A stretch of 64,000 bases of DNA from Chaenocephalus aceratus (Eukaryota > Chordata > Actinopteri > Perciformes > Channichthyidae). Where the stretch lies: NCBI GenBank assembly GCA_023974075.1, contig JAMFTG010000255.1:1-64000 (forward strand), read 5' to 3'. The position numbers and the translations under genes were made by a program. The notes beneath the pieces were generated by a model. That model was given only the letters and a program-made list of their open reading frames with translations. It was not told where the DNA came from and made no database searches. How positions within the stretch are numbered: position 1 is the stretch's first letter; each line of letters opens with the position of its first letter. Positions 61,321 through 64,000 of the stretch are shown here, one piece after another.

Positions 61321-62077
61321 TGGCGCGTTTCCACTGCAGGCCTCGCTCGGCCTCGCTCGGTTTGGTTAGGCCTTATTAGGCCCGGCTCACTTTAATGCTG
61401 CGCTTCATTACAGTTTAGGAACTGGGGCGGTAACTATAGTAACGCAGTGTAGGCGGAGCCGTGACGTCACCTTCAATGAGAGCCCCAGAAAAACAACACA
61501 GCCGTTAGCCGTTAGCACTCAGAGCTCACAGCTCCTCATGTCTGTTCAGAAACTAGACAGAAGTGAAACAAGTACAAACCACAGACTGCCTGTGTCATGG
61601 AGAATACAGTCGCTGTTATTTATGTCTGTAGGCCGTTGTTGTGAGTGTGGACCGTCGGAGCATATATAACGTTAGCTTAGCCGATCTCCATTCAGAAAAC
61701 ACGCATTTTAAAAAGGGTTTCTCTGCCGTCTGTCTGCAGACTTGTCAAAGCGTTAATTCATGGTTTTTACTAACCGGTATCAGTGTGTTGTTACTTCGGC
61801 ATCATTTTGAACGTTTATTACAATTAAATCCCGGTCAAATATGTTCATCTTGTTGTAGTTGTAGCCCCTTGCCAGCGATTCTCTCTCTAGTTTAGCATAC
61901 TCAGCCCGACTAAGCCTGGTTGTTCCTGGCCCTAGAACCACGATTTAGCCGGGCCAGAAAAAAGGTGAAAAAGTAGCCCTGGGCCAAAACTAGGCAAAGT
62001 GGAAACGCAACCAAAAACGGGCCCCGCCCGGCTCGGCACGCTTAGGGCGAGCTACCCGCTGCAGTGGAAACGCGCCA
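61321..62077. mobile_element. PIF/Harbinger-type MITE, TTA target duplication
   Basis: Ends TGGCGCGTTTCCACTGCAG and CTGCAGTGGAAACGCGCCA are perfect 19-bp inverted repeats. TTA lies on both sides (61318-61320 and 62078-62080), as expected for PIF/Harbinger. It contains the 280-bp block also found at 38590-38870. Confidence 0.88.
61384..61665 (+). repeat. dispersed 280-bp repeat, copy 2
   Basis: Pair of 38590-38870; see that entry. The order and spacing of all shared blocks are kept, with a few small indels. Confidence 0.85.
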
Positions 62078-62409
62078 TTACAGAGGCTGTCTAACTCCAT
62101 GTTTAATGAAGACTCCCACCCCTGAATTTCAGCTTCTTCCTTCGGCCCGGAGTTAATCTTCCTAAAGGTGTAGAACCAAGAGGTTTAAAAACAGCTTTGT
62201 CTGTGCTAGTGGTTTTCAATGTGTCTGCGTTGCTTGAAGCTTGTGTCACGATGGATACCTTTATTTTGTCTGCAAACCAAGTCTCCCCGCTGGTACAAAG
62301 AAACAACCTGGACCTGAACTGGACAGATTGGATATTGTGACAGTGGGATACAGTTAGGGCTGATGGTAGAGAGAGACTCAACACCTGGTTCTGGTCTCCG
62401 GCAGTAAGC

Positions 62410-62700
62410 TGGTTACTGGACACAGGTTCAGGACCAGGTTCCGGTTCAGGACCAGGTTCAGGACCAGGTTCAGGAGCAGAACCAGGTTCAGGAGCAGGTT
62501 CAGGAGCAGGACCAGGTTCAGGACCAGGTTCAGGTTCAGAACCAGGTTCCGGTTCAGGACCAGGTTCAGGACCAGGTTCAGGTTCAGGACCAGGTTCAGG
62601 AGCAGGACCAGGTTCAGGAGCAGGTTCCGGTTCAGATCCAGGTCCAAGTCCTTCTTCAGATCCCTGTCCAGGTCCAGGTCCAGGTCCAGGTCCAGGTCCA
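62410..62700 (+). repeat. GGTTCA/GGACCA hexamer-dodecamer repeat
   Basis: Alternating AGGTTC and AGGACC hexamers. On the minus strand it reads (EPGP)n within a 224-codon frame (62103-62777), whose flanking sequences show no recognisable domain. Confidence 0.9.
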
Positions 62701-62799
62701 GCAGAATGTGCTGTTTGCTCTTGGCTGGAACACACCACACATAGTGAACAATGAGTGCTGAGCTTGACACAGACCACAGTCAGCTAACGTCTGCCCTCT

Positions 62800-63213
62800 C
62801 TTCTTCCCTGTCCAGGCCCCATGCTGCACTCTCACTTGAAGAGCATGTGCACCGGTATAATAACACCCTGCATGTGCCTGGACAGGCTGGCACCTGAAGT
62901 AAGCTGAGTGGTCCATGGCGCTCTGCCCCATGGTACACTGACCAGCTCAGAGCGCACACATCAGAGGGTCGGAAGCTTGAGCGCAGATACAGGACGACTG
63001 GCCGACCTGTCCACCTGCTCTCTGTCAGAGATCACCAGAAGGCCTGTTCCTCGGCACTGAGAGCGACCAGGTCAGCCGACTACTCCGATCTGATTGAGAC
63101 ACATCGTAACGAACCCAAGCACCTATTCTCCACGATGCATCGGTTGCTCAAGCCTAGTGATCCCTCATCAACCACTCCTACAACTGATGACTGCAACCGC
63201 TTTGTGGAACTTT
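62800..63213 (+). mobile_element. L2-type LINE ORF2 fragment (between EN and RT)
   Basis: Frames read LEEHVHRYNNTLH, then APWYTDQLRAHTSEGRKLER, YRTTGRPVHLLSVRDHQKAC, DYSDLIETHRNEPKHLFSTM, then LLKPSDPS. This is the linker of fish L2 ORF2 between endonuclease and RT. At least one frame change. The RT is missing and is replaced by the terminal minisatellite. Confidence 0.8.
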
Positions 63214-64000
63214 GAAGCCTCAACCAACCTGTCTCTCCCCAACATCCTGGACCTCAACCCAACCTGTCTCTCCCCAACATCCTGGACCTCAACCAACCTG
63301 TCTCTCCCCAACATCCTGGACCTCAACCCAACCTGTCTCTCCCCAACATCCTGGACCTCAACCCAACCTGTCTCTCCCCAACATCCTGGACCTCAAACCA
63401 ACCTGTCTCTCCCCAACATCCTGGACCTCAACCAACCTGTCTCTCCCCAACATCCTGGACCTCAACCCAACCTGTCTCTCCCCAACATCCTGGACCTCAA
63501 CCCAACCTGTCTCTCCCCAACATCCTGGACCTCAACCAACCTGTCTCTCCCCAACATCCTGGACCTCAACCAACCTGTCTCTCCCCAACATCCTGGACCT
63601 CAACCCAACCTGTCTCTCCCCAACATCCTGACCTCAACCCAACCTGTCTCTCCCCAACATCCTGGACCTCAACCAACCTGTCTCTCCCCAACATCCTGGA
63701 CCTCAACCCAACCTGTCTCTCCCCAACATCCTGGACCTCAACCAACCTGTCTCTCCCCAACATCCTGGACCTCAACCCAACCTGTCTCTCCCCAACATCC
63801 TGACCTCAACCCAACCTGTCTCTCCCCAACATCCTGGACCTCAACCAACCTGTCTCTCCCCAACATCCTGGACCTCAACCCAACCTGTCTCTCCCCAACA
63901 TCCTGGACCTCAACCAACCTGTCTCTCCCCAACATCCTGGACCTCAACCAACCTGTCTCTCCCCAACATCCTGGACCTCAACCAACCTGTCTCTCCCCAA
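63213..64000 (+). repeat. 34-35-bp minisatellite, continues past window
   Basis: More than 22 copies of CAACCTGTCTCTCCCCAACA plus TCCTGGACCTCAACC. It alternates between AACCCAACC and AACCAACC junctions, so the period varies by one. Open frames are artefacts. Confidence 0.95.

Noticed and set aside
62103..62777. 224-codon minus-strand frame with (EPGP)n
   Set aside because: The middle is a hexamer repeat, and the flanks show no domain, no clear splice sites and no start context. Kept only as a repeat.

Overview
The window is teleost fish nuclear DNA, probably percomorph, from a repeat-rich accessory region. This rests on intron-exon structure with GT-AG junctions, fish-specific gene families (a PYD-FISNA-NACHT-LRR-B30.2 NLR), fish L2, L1 and BEL/Pao elements, many hAT and Harbinger-like elements, and abundant micro- and minisatellites. 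Only three host genes could be supported. Almost everything else is transposon or tandem repeat.

Layout. (1) 754-7195 (+): the last ten coding exons of smc6 (SMC5/6 complex), with a poly(A) signal at 7484. Two of its introns contain large minisatellites. (2) 7.9-11.3 kb: a hAT element, a duplicated block, and a LINE reverse transcriptase (- strand) split by a probable solo LTR that itself carries an inverted-repeat element. (3) 11.3-15.5 kb: minisatellites, including about 1.5 kb of a 15-bp unit. (4) 15.5-23 kb: foldback element, BEL/Pao integrase remnant, L1 ORF1, another LINE RT. (5) 23.7-24.7 kb (-): a decaying C2H2 zinc-finger exon, with an L2 copy just upstream. (6) 26-35.6 kb: nested DNA transposons. 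A 6-kb hAT (29435-35435) sits inside an older repeat and holds at least five later insertions. (7) 35.8-49.5 kb: minisatellites, duplicated transposon pieces and a 2.3-kb GGA-rich purine tract. (8) 49.6-59.9 kb (-): a six-coding-exon NLR gene whose phases all agree; its last intron is almost entirely a ZBED5-like hAT. (9) 60.4-64 kb: a hAT remnant, a Harbinger-type element with TTA target duplications, an L2 fragment and two more minisatellites.

How the parts relate. smc6 and the NLR are unrelated genes that share the locus by chance. Both, and the zinc-finger exon, show single-base indels, mostly at short homopolymers. This looks more like residual long-read error than three independent gene deaths, but it cannot be settled from sequence alone. 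The most distinctive structure is the hAT in the last NLR intron. Its transposase BED zinc finger is tandemly amplified as a 21-bp, 7-residue unit about 33 times, exactly at the end of the finger, and the ancestral coding sequence resumes on the other side.
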